A stretch of 32,554 nucleotides of DNA from Rhodocyclaceae bacterium (GTDB lineage Bacteria; Pseudomonadota; Gammaproteobacteria; Burkholderiales; Rhodocyclaceae), in the NCBI GenBank assembly GCA_028687645.1, contig JAQTZQ010000025.1, positions 1 through 32,554 of the forward strand. The letters run 5' to 3'. The translations under genes were made by a program, and so were the position numbers. The notes below the pieces were generated by a model, which worked only from the letters and a program-made list of their open reading frames with translations, had not been told where the DNA came from and made no database searches. Shown in pieces: positions 24,837-32,554 of the stretch (its first letter is position 1; every line of letters begins with the position of its first letter).

Positions 24837-25154
24837 ATGTTAGTGAAGTTTTTATCCAGTGAAACCGGAGAATTGTTGATGTTTGCCGAAGTGGCAGGTT
24901 CTTTGCTGCGGGCGATTGGCAAGGAATGTACGGCGCGCGGTACGTTTACGCGTGAGCAGATGATGCCGGCGGCCAAGCTGTTGCGTGAGGCGGTAGCGCG
25001 TGGCGAAGGTGAAACGAGCGATGACGAGGATGGCAGCGGTGAAAAGCCGGTGGCCATGCGCTCGCGTGCATTTCCGTTGATCGACATGCTGGAGCGCAGC
25101 AGTCAGGGGGACGCCAAGGCCAATATTGTCTGGGAAGCGGCGGCGCCGTTTTAA
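24837..25154 (+). CDS. DUF1840 family protein
   Basis: The ATG at 24837 with AAGGA 7 nt upstream gives 105 residues. The layout fits DUF1840: an N-terminal LVKFLSSETGELLMF, a central helical part, an acidic linker (SDDEDGSGE), and the conserved SRAFPLIDMLERS near the end. The family is small, cytoplasmic and uncharacterised, and common in betaproteobacteria. Its stop overlaps the stop of the convergent hybrid kinase by a few bases. Confidence 0.85.
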   Translation: MLVKFLSSETGELLMFAEVAGSLLRAIGKECTARGTFTREQMMPAAKLLREAVARGEGETSDDEDGSGEKPVAMRSRAFPLIDMLERSSQGDAKANIVWEAAAPF

Positions 25155-28100
25155 GGCAGTTTGAAGCCGCTGGCGATCCCGCCAATGACAATGTCTAGCT
25201 CGCGTTCAAAAGCGGAAAGCTCATCGGTCAAGGCGGGATCGTGTGATTTAATCGCACTTTCGAGCGCCAGCGCTTGCGTTTGCAGGGTGCGCGCGCCGAT
25301 CGATCCGGCAAGCCCTTTAATACTGTGGGCCATGCGCCTGGCGTTTTCCGGTTCACTCGCCAGCGCCTCGCGAATCCGTGCCGCTTCGCCGACAAAGCGC
25401 TGGTGAAATTCGCGCAACACCCGTTCGTAAAGCTTGGGCTTGTTCATCATCAGGCGTAAGCCCTCAACCATGTCGAGGCCGGGGAGGTCGGGCAAATCGG
25501 CTGTATTTGTTACGGTCGACGGCAATTTGGGGCTGATTTTTTCTGCCGCCGAGGGCTTTGAGCGCCAGCGCAGAAGCACTTGTTGCAACAGCGCCGGGTC
25601 GATTGGCTTGGTTAAAAAGTCATTCATGCCCGCCTGTTCGCAGCGCTGCTTTTCTTCGTCGAAGGCATGGGCGGTCATGGCGATGATCGGCAGGCTGGCA
25701 TGCCGACCGCTGGCGCGGATGCGTCGTGTCGCCTCCAGGCCATCCATTTCCGGCATCTGGATGTCCATCAACACCATATCGAATTGGCGGTTTTGATCGA
25801 CCAGCTTATCAACGGCAATCCGCCCGTTATCGGCACTCTCGACTGTCACGCCAAAGGACTCAAGAATCTCGGTGGCGATCAGTTGGTTGGTCGGGATGTC
25901 CTCAACCAGCAGAACGCTAACCCCGGCGAGCAAGGCGGGGGCCTGAACCTTGGGTGCCGGCGGTATGAGGTTGGCGATGTCCACCAGTTGTTTGATTTGT
26001 GCGGCGGTGACGGGCTTGTGCAAGACGGCATCAAAACCGGCCAGCCGCCCGACACTTTCAATTTCAACGGTATCGGCAGCGGTGACCATGACCAGGCGTA
26101 CTTTGAGTTGTGGTGCCAGGCGACGAATGTTTTCAGCCAACTCAATACCATCCATGCCCGGCATGTTGAGATCGATGGTGATGCAGTCAAAAGGCGCATG
26201 GCTTTGCGCCAGAATCAGGTCAAGTGCCTGTTGCCCGGATTCGGCGGACATGGTCTGGCAACTGGCATTCTCCAGCAGACGCATGAGCACGGCACGCGCC
26301 AATGGGTTGTCATCGACGACCAGCACCCGCCGCAGGTGGGGGCCTTCCCGCAGCTTGCTTGGCTTGCCAGCGCGCAAAATGACCGTGAAGCGGAAGGTGC
26401 TGCCCTTGCCTGATTCGCTGCTGACCGTGATCTCGCCGCCCATCAGCTGGCATAGACGTTTGCAGATGGTCAAGCCGAGGCCGCTGCCGCCGTAACGGCG
26501 GGTGATCGAGCTATCGGCCTGGCTGAAGGCCTGAAACAATTTGCTCATTTGCTCGGGCGACATGCCAATGCCGGTGTCTTCAACGGCGACTTCCAGTGCT
26601 AACTGGCCATCGGCGTTTGGTTTGGCATTCAAATAGACAGTGATCGAACCCTGCGCGGTAAATTTGATGGCGTTGCCAAGCAGGTTGACCAAAATCTGGG
26701 CTAAACGCAGCGGGTCGCCGAGCAGATTGCCGGGGACTGAAGAATCAACCACATAATGCAGCTCCAGGCCCTTTTCCTGCGCCCGCGTCTGAACCACGGT
26801 CGAGACGTTGTTGAGGACGTCATCGAGACTGAAATCGGTCGTCTCCAACTGCATTTGGCCGGCTTCGATTTTTGAGAAATCGAGAATGTCGTTGATCAGC
26901 CCAAGCAACATTTGCCCGGCACCCTTGATTCGTGCGACGTAATCGCTCTGTTTGGGCGATAACGTGGTGTTGAGCAGCAGGTGGGTGAGGCCAATCACCG
27001 CGTTCATTGGCGTGCGGATTTCGTGGCTCATGTTGGAAAGAAAGTCCGCCTTGGCGGTGGCTGCCATTTCCGCGACGCCTTTGGCGGCGATCAGCGCCGC
27101 TTCGCTGGTTTTACGCTCGGTCACATCCTGCAAGGTTTCAATGGCGCCGACGATATTGCCCTGGGTGTCAAACAGCGGGGCGGCGGTGAAAAACAGCCAG
27201 CGTTGCAGGCGCGGGAAATAATCTTCGCCTTCCATGCCGTGTTCGACGGCACTTGAGCGGCGGAAGAGAATTTTGCTTTTGGCGTAATGCTGATCCAGCG
27301 TGCCATCCATGATGGCATCGGCCATGATGGGTCGCTCGCGGGCATAAAAGGCTTTCCATTGTTGCCGGGTGCCGATCATCTCGCTGGCCTTGAGGCCGGT
27401 AATGCTCTCGCAGGCGGCGTTCCAGTGCGTGATGCTGTGATCAGCACCGAGTACCAAGGTTGGCACCGGGCTGCCGTCAATGATCTGCGCCAGACTGGAT
27501 TGGGTAATTTTCAGCTCGGCGGTGCGTTCGCTGACGACGCGTTCGAGGTTCTGGTGGTAGGCCGCCAACTCGCGTTCTGCTTGCAGACGTTGCGTAATGT
27601 CGCGGGCGAAAAAGACCATGCCGGTGGCGCGGCCCAGGGCGTCGGAAATGGTGGTGAAGGCAACCGCTGCATCGAAACGAAGGCCGCCACGGCGCCGCAT
27701 GGAGAACTCGCGATTGACGATGAGGCCGGCGTATTCGTCAGGATTTTTGAGGAAATCGGCAGCGCTTTCGCCGCTTTCAGTGGGCGCCAACAAGTCGTTC
27801 AAATTGCTTGAAGTGAGCTCATCAAATTCGTGGAGGCCAAAAAGTTTCTGCGCCTGCTGGTTGGCCATCGTAATCTGGCCGTTGAGACTGAGGAGCAAGA
27901 TGGCATCCGGCGAGGTTTCTACCAGCGTGCGGTAAGTTTTTTCGCTTTTCTCCAGCGATTGTTGCGCCTGGCGCTGCTCGGTGATGTCCTGGATCAATGA
28001 CAAAATGCCGATCAATCGACCGTTGACCGTACGCAAGGCCACATTGTGCCAACTACATTGGCGTAGCAGGCCATCCTTGCCCATTGCCGGGCCGCTGAAA

Positions 28101-28726
28101 CTGCCGTCCCCGGTGCCTTGCGTCAGCGCCTTGATCGAAGTGCTGAAGGCGTCGCGCTGATCTTCCGGTAGCAACAGGCGATGCACTGGTTTGCCGATGA
28201 TTTCAGTGATCGTCCAGCCAAATAGCGCTTCGGCACGGCGATTCCATTCGGTAATGTGGCCGTGGCGATCCCACAATATAAAAGCCAGCGGCGAGGTGGC
28301 ATAAAGTGCGCCGTAGCGAATCTGGCTGTCACGCAATGCCTGTTCAGCCTGCTTTTGCCGGGTGATGTCACTGAAGGTGTAGAGAATTTCCAGCGACTGT
28401 CCATCACCGCCCAGGCGTCTACAAGCAATTTCAAACCACGACCATACGCCTTTGCCCTGGCGCAGACGAGCGGTGCAGCGATGGCTGCTGTCCTCGTTAC
28501 ACTGCGCTTCGAGCAGGGTCTGGAAGGACTTGAGGTCATCCGGATGCGCCCAGGTCAGCCACTGTTCGGGTGCTGTGGGTAGCGCGCTGGCCGGGCAGTT
28601 GAACAGTTGCTGAAAGTTGGCCGAAGCGCGCGCGCTGTGCTCTGCCGGGTGCCATACCCAGCAGCCGATCCCGGCATTGCCCAGGGCTTGCTCAAGAATG
28701 TCAGCGCTAAGCGGGAGGTCGGCCAT
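25151..28726 (-). CDS. Soluble hybrid histidine kinase with PAS domains, two receivers and HPt
   Basis: This 1191-residue protein has no transmembrane segment. PAS/PAC-type sensor domains lie at about 10-130, 135-255, 262-380 and 410-540. The kinase core has H568 in [17 protein letters not shown]-box LGNAIKF, and [13 protein letters not shown]. Receiver 1 (about 799-920) has D852 in [10 protein letters not shown], and receiver 2 (936-1055) has D988 in [10 protein letters not shown]. The HPt domain has H1134 in [12 protein letters not shown]. It therefore holds a full His-Asp-His relay in one chain, as in BarA-type kinases, but cytoplasmic. The final response regulator is not adjacent. It lies 18 nt after a CheZ-like gene on the same strand. 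Confidence 0.93.
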   Translation of the reverse strand: MADLPLSADILEQALGNAGIGCWVWHPAEHSARASANFQQLFNCPASALPTAPEQWLTWAHPDDLKSFQTLLEAQCNEDSSHRCTARLRQGKGVWSWFEIACRRLGGDGQSLEILYTFSDITRQKQAEQALRDSQIRYGALYATSPLAFILWDRHGHITEWNRRAEALFGWTITEIIGKPVHRLLLPEDQRDAFSTSIKALTQGTGDGSFSGPAMGKDGLLRQCSWHNVALRTVNGRLIGILSLIQDITEQRQAQQSLEKSEKTYRTLVETSPDAILLLSLNGQITMANQQAQKLFGLHEFDELTSSNLNDLLAPTESGESAADFLKNPDEYAGLIVNREFSMRRRGGLRFDAAVAFTTISDALGRATGMVFFARDITQRLQAERELAAYHQNLERVVSERTAELKITQSSLAQIIDGSPVPTLVLGADHSITHWNAACESITGLKASEMIGTRQQWKAFYARERPIMADAIMDGTLDQHYAKSKILFRRSSAVEHGMEGEDYFPRLQRWLFFTAAPLFDTQGNIVGAIETLQDVTERKTSEAALIAAKGVAEMAATAKADFLSNMSHEIRTPMNAVIGLTHLLLNTTLSPKQSDYVARIKGAGQMLLGLINDILDFSKIEAGQMQLETTDFSLDDVLNNVSTVVQTRAQEKGLELHYVVDSSVPGNLLGDPLRLAQILVNLLGNAIKFTAQGSITVYLNAKPNADGQLALEVAVEDTGIGMSPEQMSKLFQAFSQADSSITRRYGGSGLGLTICKRLCQLMGGEITVSSESGKGSTFRFTVILRAGKPSKLREGPHLRRVLVVDDNPLARAVLMRLLENASCQTMSAESGQQALDLILAQSHAPFDCITIDLNMPGMDGIELAENIRRLAPQLKVRLVMVTAADTVEIESVGRLAGFDAVLHKPVTAAQIKQLVDIANLIPPAPKVQAPALLAGVSVLLVEDIPTNQLIATEILESFGVTVESADNGRIAVDKLVDQNRQFDMVLMDIQMPEMDGLEATRRIRASGRHASLPIIAMTAHAFDEEKQRCEQAGMNDFLTKPIDPALLQQVLLRWRSKPSAAEKISPKLPSTVTNTADLPDLPGLDMVEGLRLMMNKPKLYERVLREFHQRFVGEAARIREALASEPENARRMAHSIKGLAGSIGARTLQTQALALESAIKSHDPALTDELSAFERELDIVIGGIASGFKLP

Positions 28727-28744
28727 GGGGGCTATTTTCAGGCC

Positions 28745-29314
28745 TCAAAAAAGCTCGATATCGTCACTTTTCTCTTTCATGTCCGCCATGAATTTGGCGA
28801 CTGCTTCTTGTACCGGTACGCCATTCATGACGGCATCGAACATGGCAATTTCATCGCGCGTTGAATATTTGGCTTTGATCGAGCTTTGCAGGCCGACCCA
28901 TTCAGCCGGGTTGTAGAGCCGCTGCGGTTCGGAAACCAGGGCGCTCAGGCCGCCCAGGCTGATGCCAACGTGGGCCAGGCGCTGCACCAGTTTGTCGTAA
29001 AACTGGAAGGCGATGATGGCCTGATGCACCATGCTCGATACATGCTCGGAAACGCCGCTGAGATTTTGTTTGGCGGCACCGACCTCACCCTGATCGGGCA
29101 GGGTTTGCACGGTGTCGGAAATCATCCGCATGTAACCGGCCATGGTGGTGAATGATTCAGTCAGCACTTCAACCGAGGCATTGCTGTCTTTCATCGCCGC
29201 TTCGATCTGGACGGCGGCCAGTTCCAGCATCAGTACGGTTTCACGCACCTGGCTCCAGTTGAGATCCGGCATGTGGGCGGAAGTGCCGCGTGGGAAAGTT
29301 GTCTCTTCGCTCAT
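28745..29314 (-). CDS. CheZ-like protein (possible phosphatase of receiver domains)
   Basis: This 189-residue helical protein has no signal peptide. Its central helix reads IIAFQFYDKLVQRLAHV, in which D107 and Q111 form a DxxxQ spacing like D143/Q147 of E. coli CheZ, where the Gln drives dephosphorylation of CheY. The C-terminal tail (KSDDIELF) is acidic then hydrophobic, like the CheZ tail that docks on CheY. Overall similarity to CheZ is low, so the call rests on motif, tail and helical character. Its location 18 nt upstream of a kinase with two receiver domains fits a role in that relay or in chemotaxis. A plain hypothetical helical protein is the alternative. Confidence 0.5.
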   Translation of the reverse strand: MSEETTFPRGTSAHMPDLNWSQVRETVLMLELAAVQIEAAMKDSNASVEVLTESFTTMAGYMRMISDTVQTLPDQGEVGAAKQNLSGVSEHVSSMVHQAIIAFQFYDKLVQRLAHVGISLGGLSALVSEPQRLYNPAEWVGLQSSIKAKYSTRDEIAMFDAVMNGVPVQEAVAKFMADMKEKSDDIELF

Positions 29315-29398
29315 GGTTTTATTGTCCGGGGAACAAGCGCCAAACTATAACCCAACAGCGTCGGGGCAAACTAGCGCCAGTCTTGTGTTTCAGGCGGG

Positions 29399-29764
29399 TT
29401 ACGGCTTTTTCTTGTCGGCCTTGGCGCGCCAGCGGGCGGCCTCTTTTTCGCTCGGTTCGGCAAACTTTCCACCCCCGGCATTGGCCAGGTAAACCACGCC
29501 ACGGGCGACTTCCAGATCGCTGAGGCTGGGATTTCCGCCTTTGGCCGGCATTTTGCGGATGCCGCCGAGGGCCGCCGGAACGAGATCATCCAGGCCTTCG
29601 CGCACCAGTTTTCCCCAGGTTTTTTTGTTGCCGAATATCGGTGCCTTGTCTTTGCCTGTGCCGTGGCATTCAACGCAGGTGCTGTTGTATACCTGCTCGC
29701 CAGAGAGTCCTTCGGCAAAAGTTGGCAAAGCGGCAAAGATGAGAAGTGCAGGCAGATAACGCAT
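29399..29764 (-). CDS. Periplasmic class I c-type cytochrome (c5-like)
   Basis: This 121-residue protein has a signal peptide (MRYLPALLIFAALPTFA), a haem-binding CVECH (C30, C33, H34) and a likely distal ligand M72 in IRKMPAKGGNPSLSDLE. This arrangement is typical of the cytochrome c5 family of periplasmic electron carriers. The C-terminus is Lys-rich. AAGGA precedes the ATG. It is divergent from the amidase gene and 84 nt upstream of the CheZ-like gene on the same strand; that gap holds no other feature I can identify. Confidence 0.9.
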   Translation of the reverse strand: MRYLPALLIFAALPTFAEGLSGEQVYNSTCVECHGTGKDKAPIFGNKKTWGKLVREGLDDLVPAALGGIRKMPAKGGNPSLSDLEVARGVVYLANAGGGKFAEPSEKEAARWRAKADKKKP

Positions 29765-29819
29765 GCTTTGGATCCTTGTTCAGAAAACGCTGATATTAAA
29801 TTACAGGGATAATTCACGC

Positions 29820-30533
29820 ATGATTTTTCATCGTCTTGCATTTTTAGCCCTGTTTTCGTCGTTGACCGTCACACTTTACGCGGCACCGCTGGTGGCGATT
29901 GATGTCGGCCACCATCTGACCGATTCCGGCGCGCTGAGTGCCCGTGGGCGTAGCGAATTTGAGTTCAATCGCGAGTTTGCCGGCGTGCTTGCCGGAGCCG
30001 TGACGGCGCGTGGGCTGGCGGTGCGTGAGGTAAATTTTGACGGCAGCGTGCGCCTTCTGGCGGAGCGCCCCAAACTGGCTGGCAAGGCTGATTTTTTTAT
30101 CGCTATCCACCACGATTCGATCAGTGAGCAATATCTGTCGTTCTGGGATTGGGATGGCAGCGAGGCGAGCTATACCGAGGCCAAGCGCGGCTTTGGCCTG
30201 TTTGTCTCGGCCAATAGCCCGGACTTGGCCACCAGCCTGCGTTGCGCTTCAAGTATTGGCAGTCAGTTACGGCGGGCGGGTTTTATCCCGACGCCGTGGC
30301 ACGGGCGCAAACACCTCGCTGCTGATGCTGAGAATGGTGTCTGGTATTACGACAATCTGGTGGTGCTTTATCGCACCAAGCTGCCCGCCGTGCTGTTCGA
30401 GGCTGGGGTGATCAAGCACCGCGAAGAAGAGCTGGAATTGCGCGACCCGCAACGTCAGGCTTTGATGGCCGATGCCGTGGCGAGGGGTATCGCCGGCTGT
30501 CTGTTTGTTAGAGAAAAATCGGTTCAGGAGTAA
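29820..30533 (+). CDS. N-acetylmuramoyl-L-alanine amidase (Amidase_3, AmiC-like)
   Basis: The ATG at 29820 gives 237 residues beginning with a signal peptide ([21 protein letters not shown]). The Amidase_3 zinc site can be read: H31 in AIDVGHH, E48 in FEFNREFA, H97 in FIAIHHDS, and catalytic E194 in VLFEAGVI. It would cleave the bond between MurNAc and the stem peptide in the periplasm. It lacks the AMIN targeting domain of AmiB/AmiC and consists of the catalytic domain alone. Its 3' end overlaps the convergent murB by 26 bp. Confidence 0.88.
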   Translation: MIFHRLAFLALFSSLTVTLYAAPLVAIDVGHHLTDSGALSARGRSEFEFNREFAGVLAGAVTARGLAVREVNFDGSVRLLAERPKLAGKADFFIAIHHDSISEQYLSFWDWDGSEASYTEAKRGFGLFVSANSPDLATSLRCASSIGSQLRRAGFIPTPWHGRKHLAADAENGVWYYDNLVVLYRTKLPAVLFEAGVIKHREEELELRDPQRQALMADAVARGIAGCLFVREKSVQE

Positions 30534-31521
30534 GCGCGACGCCGAATTTGGCCAACACATCGGCTTGCACGGCAGCCATGGTGCGCTTGACGTCTGATCC
30601 CGTCGCCCCACCGCGATTGACCAGCACCAGCGCCTGCTTTTCGTACATGCCCACCGGGCCGAGGTTTTTGCCTTTCCAGCCCGCCTGTTCGATCAGCCAA
30701 CCGGCGGCCAGTTTGACCCGGCCATCTGGTTGCGAATATTGCGCCAAGCTAGGGTGGGCAGCCTTGAGTAGCGCTGCTTGCTCAGGGAGAACGACAGGGT
30801 TGTGGAAGAAACTCCCGCAGTTGGGGATCGCTGCCGGGTTCGGCAATTTGCGCTGGCGAACGCTTATGATCGCGTCGGCAACATCTTGCGGGCTTGGGCT
30901 GGCGATTTGTTGTGCGGCCAATTCCTGCGTCACATCGGCGTAGCGAATAGTTGCCGTCCACGCTTTGGGCAGACGAAAAATGACTGAGCTGATCGCGATT
31001 TGCCCATTCAAATGCCAGCCTTCCTGTTTAAACAGGCTGTCACGATAGGCGAAGCGGCAATGGTTACGGTCAACGCTGAAAAACGCCTGATTTTTGAAAT
31101 CCCAGGCGCTAACGGAATGCAGGCAATCGCCAACCTCCAGCCCATACGCGCCGATATTCTGGATCGGCGCAGCGCCCACCGTGCCGGGGATCAGGCTCAA
31201 ATTCTCCAGCCCCGGCCAACCCTGTTGCAAAGTCCACTGCACAAAGTCATGCCAGTTTTCACCGGCCCCGGCTTCAATGTAGAACGCCTCGCTATCTTCC
31301 TTGAGCAGGCGTTTACCGGGGATGGCGATGTGCAAAACGAGGCCGTCGAAGTCGCCGATAAGCACCAGATTGCTGCCGCCGCCAAGGATAAAGCGCTTTC
31401 CCTCGGCCAAATCACCGGCGGTCAACTGCGCCGGGGCAGTGATTTTTTGATAGCGCGCCGCCTTGCCGGGCAGGGCGAGGGTGTTGAAAGGGGTTAAATC
31501 AATATTTTGCTGGCTAGGCAT
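30508..31521 (-). CDS. murB: UDP-N-acetylenolpyruvoylglucosamine reductase
   Basis: This 337-residue FAD enzyme makes UDP-MurNAc with NADPH. I use the ATG at 31521, which overlaps the upstream gene by 8 bp; a longer form would lie within that gene. FAD-binding [10 protein letters not shown] and [18 protein letters not shown] are intact. The catalytic residues R160 (in YRDSLF), S237 (NCGSFF) and E333 (near the C-terminus, TPEPIFL) match R159, S229 and E325 of E. coli MurB. The YRDSLFK sequence and length mark the type I, E. coli-like class. Confidence 0.96.
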   Translation of the reverse strand: MPSQQNIDLTPFNTLALPGKAARYQKITAPAQLTAGDLAEGKRFILGGGSNLVLIGDFDGLVLHIAIPGKRLLKEDSEAFYIEAGAGENWHDFVQWTLQQGWPGLENLSLIPGTVGAAPIQNIGAYGLEVGDCLHSVSAWDFKNQAFFSVDRNHCRFAYRDSLFKQEGWHLNGQIAISSVIFRLPKAWTATIRYADVTQELAAQQIASPSPQDVADAIISVRQRKLPNPAAIPNCGSFFHNPVVLPEQAALLKAAHPSLAQYSQPDGRVKLAAGWLIEQAGWKGKNLGPVGMYEKQALVLVNRGGATGSDVKRTMAAVQADVLAKFGVALTPEPIFL

Positions 31522-32083
31522 AGGTGCTGACAGCTTGCCCGGCACTACCCGACGATGCGCCGTAAAAGCTATCAATCTGAGACTGACGCCGCGCACTCGG
31601 ATCCTCGGCTTCTGGCGCCTTGTCCTGGGATTGCTGCGCCAGTTCCATGCGCGCTTCCATTTCCATTTTGGCCGCCTGCGCTGCCACGGCGCGATCCTGG
31701 CCGGAAGGGTCGGCAGGGGCTAGCGCCGCCGCGCGTATGGTTCGCGCCCGCTGGATGGTTTCTTCCGGTGTTCTACCGGGTGAGGTGCTGATGCCGACCT
31801 CACCGCCCACCGCATAATTGACGCCATCCGGCCCTTTTGTATAAGTGAAACTGGCACCCGAGGTCGCCATGCCGCCCGCTGCCGCCATATGCGCCTGCTC
31901 ATGCTGCCTGACCTGGCGGTCGATTTGTTTGAGCTTGGCAACCTGTGCGGCATCTTCCGGGCTCAACTCGCCGGACTTGGCTTTTTCCGGCTTGCCATCT
32001 GCGGGCGCCGCACCGCTCCCCATCGACCGGTTCAGGGTTGATGTGTAGGCACTGCTGGAAGGGGATAGTCCGGAAACGTTCAT
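31514..32083 (-). CDS. SprA-related putative metalloprotease family protein
   Basis: This 189-residue protein has an HEXXH motif, [13 protein letters not shown] (residues about 59-71), followed by [20 protein letters not shown] and [23 protein letters not shown], the core of the SprA-related family (also called putative metalloprotease CJM1_0395). The N-terminus is Ser-rich and the C-terminus low in complexity, with no signal peptide. Zinc binding is inferred from HEQAH; activity of the family is, to my knowledge, not established. It overlaps murB by 8 bp. Confidence 0.85.
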   Translation of the reverse strand: MNVSGLSPSSSAYTSTLNRSMGSGAAPADGKPEKAKSGELSPEDAAQVAKLKQIDRQVRQHEQAHMAAAGGMATSGASFTYTKGPDGVNYAVGGEVGISTSPGRTPEETIQRARTIRAAALAPADPSGQDRAVAAQAAKMEMEARMELAQQSQDKAPEAEDPSARRQSQIDSFYGASSGSAGQAVSTYA

Positions 32084-32115
32084 GTCAATTCATGATATGT
32101 CGAGCCGGGATTAAA

Positions 32116-32554
32116 TCAAGAATCCAGCGACTTGATCAGGTCGAATAGCCGCTGGTAAAAACTGGGCGCCGTGACCGTTTCTTCGCCGACTTTGACCAGC
32201 GTATCTTTATCGATAGACCACGGCAGCGAGATCGAACCGAAGGCGGTGACACTGACGCCGGCATTGCTGCCTTTTGATTTCATCTCGAACTGGGTTTCCT
32301 GGGCGCTGGCGTAAATCACCGTGCCCAAGCTGCTCGGCAGGCAAACCAGTGAAATGCTCAGGCGCGTGCCCTCATCCGGCGTCGGGCGAAAATACTTTTC
32401 ACCACGGACGTTGCCGGGCTTGAGTTCCTCGACCTGATAGCCTTGACTGAGCAGCGCCCGGCGAGCGATTTCACAGGCTTTTTCCGGCGCCTGGTTGCTG
32501 TAATACTGAAACGGCGACTCGCTGGTGAAGGCTTCGGTCTGATAGGAACGACTG
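32116..32554 (-). CDS. DUF2242 family protein (C-terminal part, cut by window end)
   Basis: The minus frame is open from the window edge to a stop at 32116, giving 145 residues. It contains FQYYSNQAPEKACEIARRA, GYQVEELKPGNVRGEKYF, SLVCLPSSLGTVIYASA and SVTAFGSISLPWS, which follow the DUF2242 family pattern. These are usually envelope lipoproteins of unknown function. The start and any lipobox lie beyond the window. It is 32 nt upstream of the SprA-related gene. Confidence 0.82.
   Translation of the reverse strand, partial: SRSYQTEAFTSESPFQYYSNQAPEKACEIARRALLSQGYQVEELKPGNVRGEKYFRPTPDEGTRLSISLVCLPSSLGTVIYASAQETQFEMKSKGSNAGVSVTAFGSISLPWSIDKDTLVKVGEETVTAPSFYQRLFDLIKSLDS

Noticed and set aside
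25667-26413. 248-codon plus-strand frame opposite the hybrid kinase
   Set aside because: The opposite strand encodes intact receiver domains with catalytic residues; the plus frame has no recognisable motif or ribosome binding site.
1-32554. CRISPR arrays, tRNA or rRNA genes, insertion sequences, phage genes
   Set aside because: No regularly spaced direct repeats, cloverleaf-like genes, transposases or phage structural genes were seen on reading through.

Overview
The window looks like a chromosomal segment of a betaproteobacterium, most likely Rhodocyclales (a Dechloromonas/Azonexus-type relative). I infer this from protein sequence and gene order: LysM-dprA-topB diverging from def-fmt, the run rsmB-DUF4390-ntrY-ntrX-trkA-trkH, then hemE and priA, and small families common in that group (DUF1840, DUF2242, SprA-related). 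Placement is by recognition, not by a search. Coding density is very high, mostly with 4-nt or slightly larger overlaps between neighbours. I see no tRNA, rRNA, CRISPR array, insertion sequence or prophage.

Layout. 1-1136 (+): the 3' end of an rsuA-type pseudouridine synthase, overlapped by oxyR. 1172-5857 (-): LysM protein, dprA and topB. 5998-7421 (+): def and fmt (removal of N-formyl groups and formylation of initiator tRNA). 7424-8695 (-): speD and a secreted S1/P1-type nuclease. 8730-16884 (+): rsmB, a DUF4390 membrane or exported protein, the NtrY/NtrX two-component pair, and the TrkA/TrkH potassium uptake system. 16942-20289 (+): hemE, an AT-rich gap with DnaA-box-like sequences, then priA. 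20340-21323 (+): a cytoplasmic protein with EF-hand-like calcium loops. 21267-24753 (-): methyltransferase-like protein, ROK fructokinase, MOSC protein and MFS transporter. 24837-25154 (+): DUF1840. 25151-29764 (-): c-type cytochrome, a CheZ-like protein, and a large cytoplasmic hybrid histidine kinase. 29820-30533 (+): cell-wall amidase. 30508-32554 (-): murB, a SprA-related HEXXH protein and a truncated DUF2242 protein.

Two themes go beyond housekeeping. First, the window holds three parS-like palindromes (two with the exact 14-bp core symmetry, one with a single central change) and an AT-rich gap with two good DnaA boxes and a third one-mismatch box. Together these suggest an origin-proximal region that takes part in ParB-based chromosome segregation, although gene orientation does not support the hemE-priA gap itself as the bidirectional origin. 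Second, there are signalling oddities. The NtrX-type regulator has an eroded AAA+ core without Walker A, the catalytic Walker B residue or the GAFTGA loop. A small protein with a CheZ-like DxxxQ motif and acidic tail lies 18 nt upstream of a hybrid kinase with two receiver domains and an HPt domain. A hairpin covers part of the Shine-Dalgarno of the EF-hand-like gene and may control its translation.
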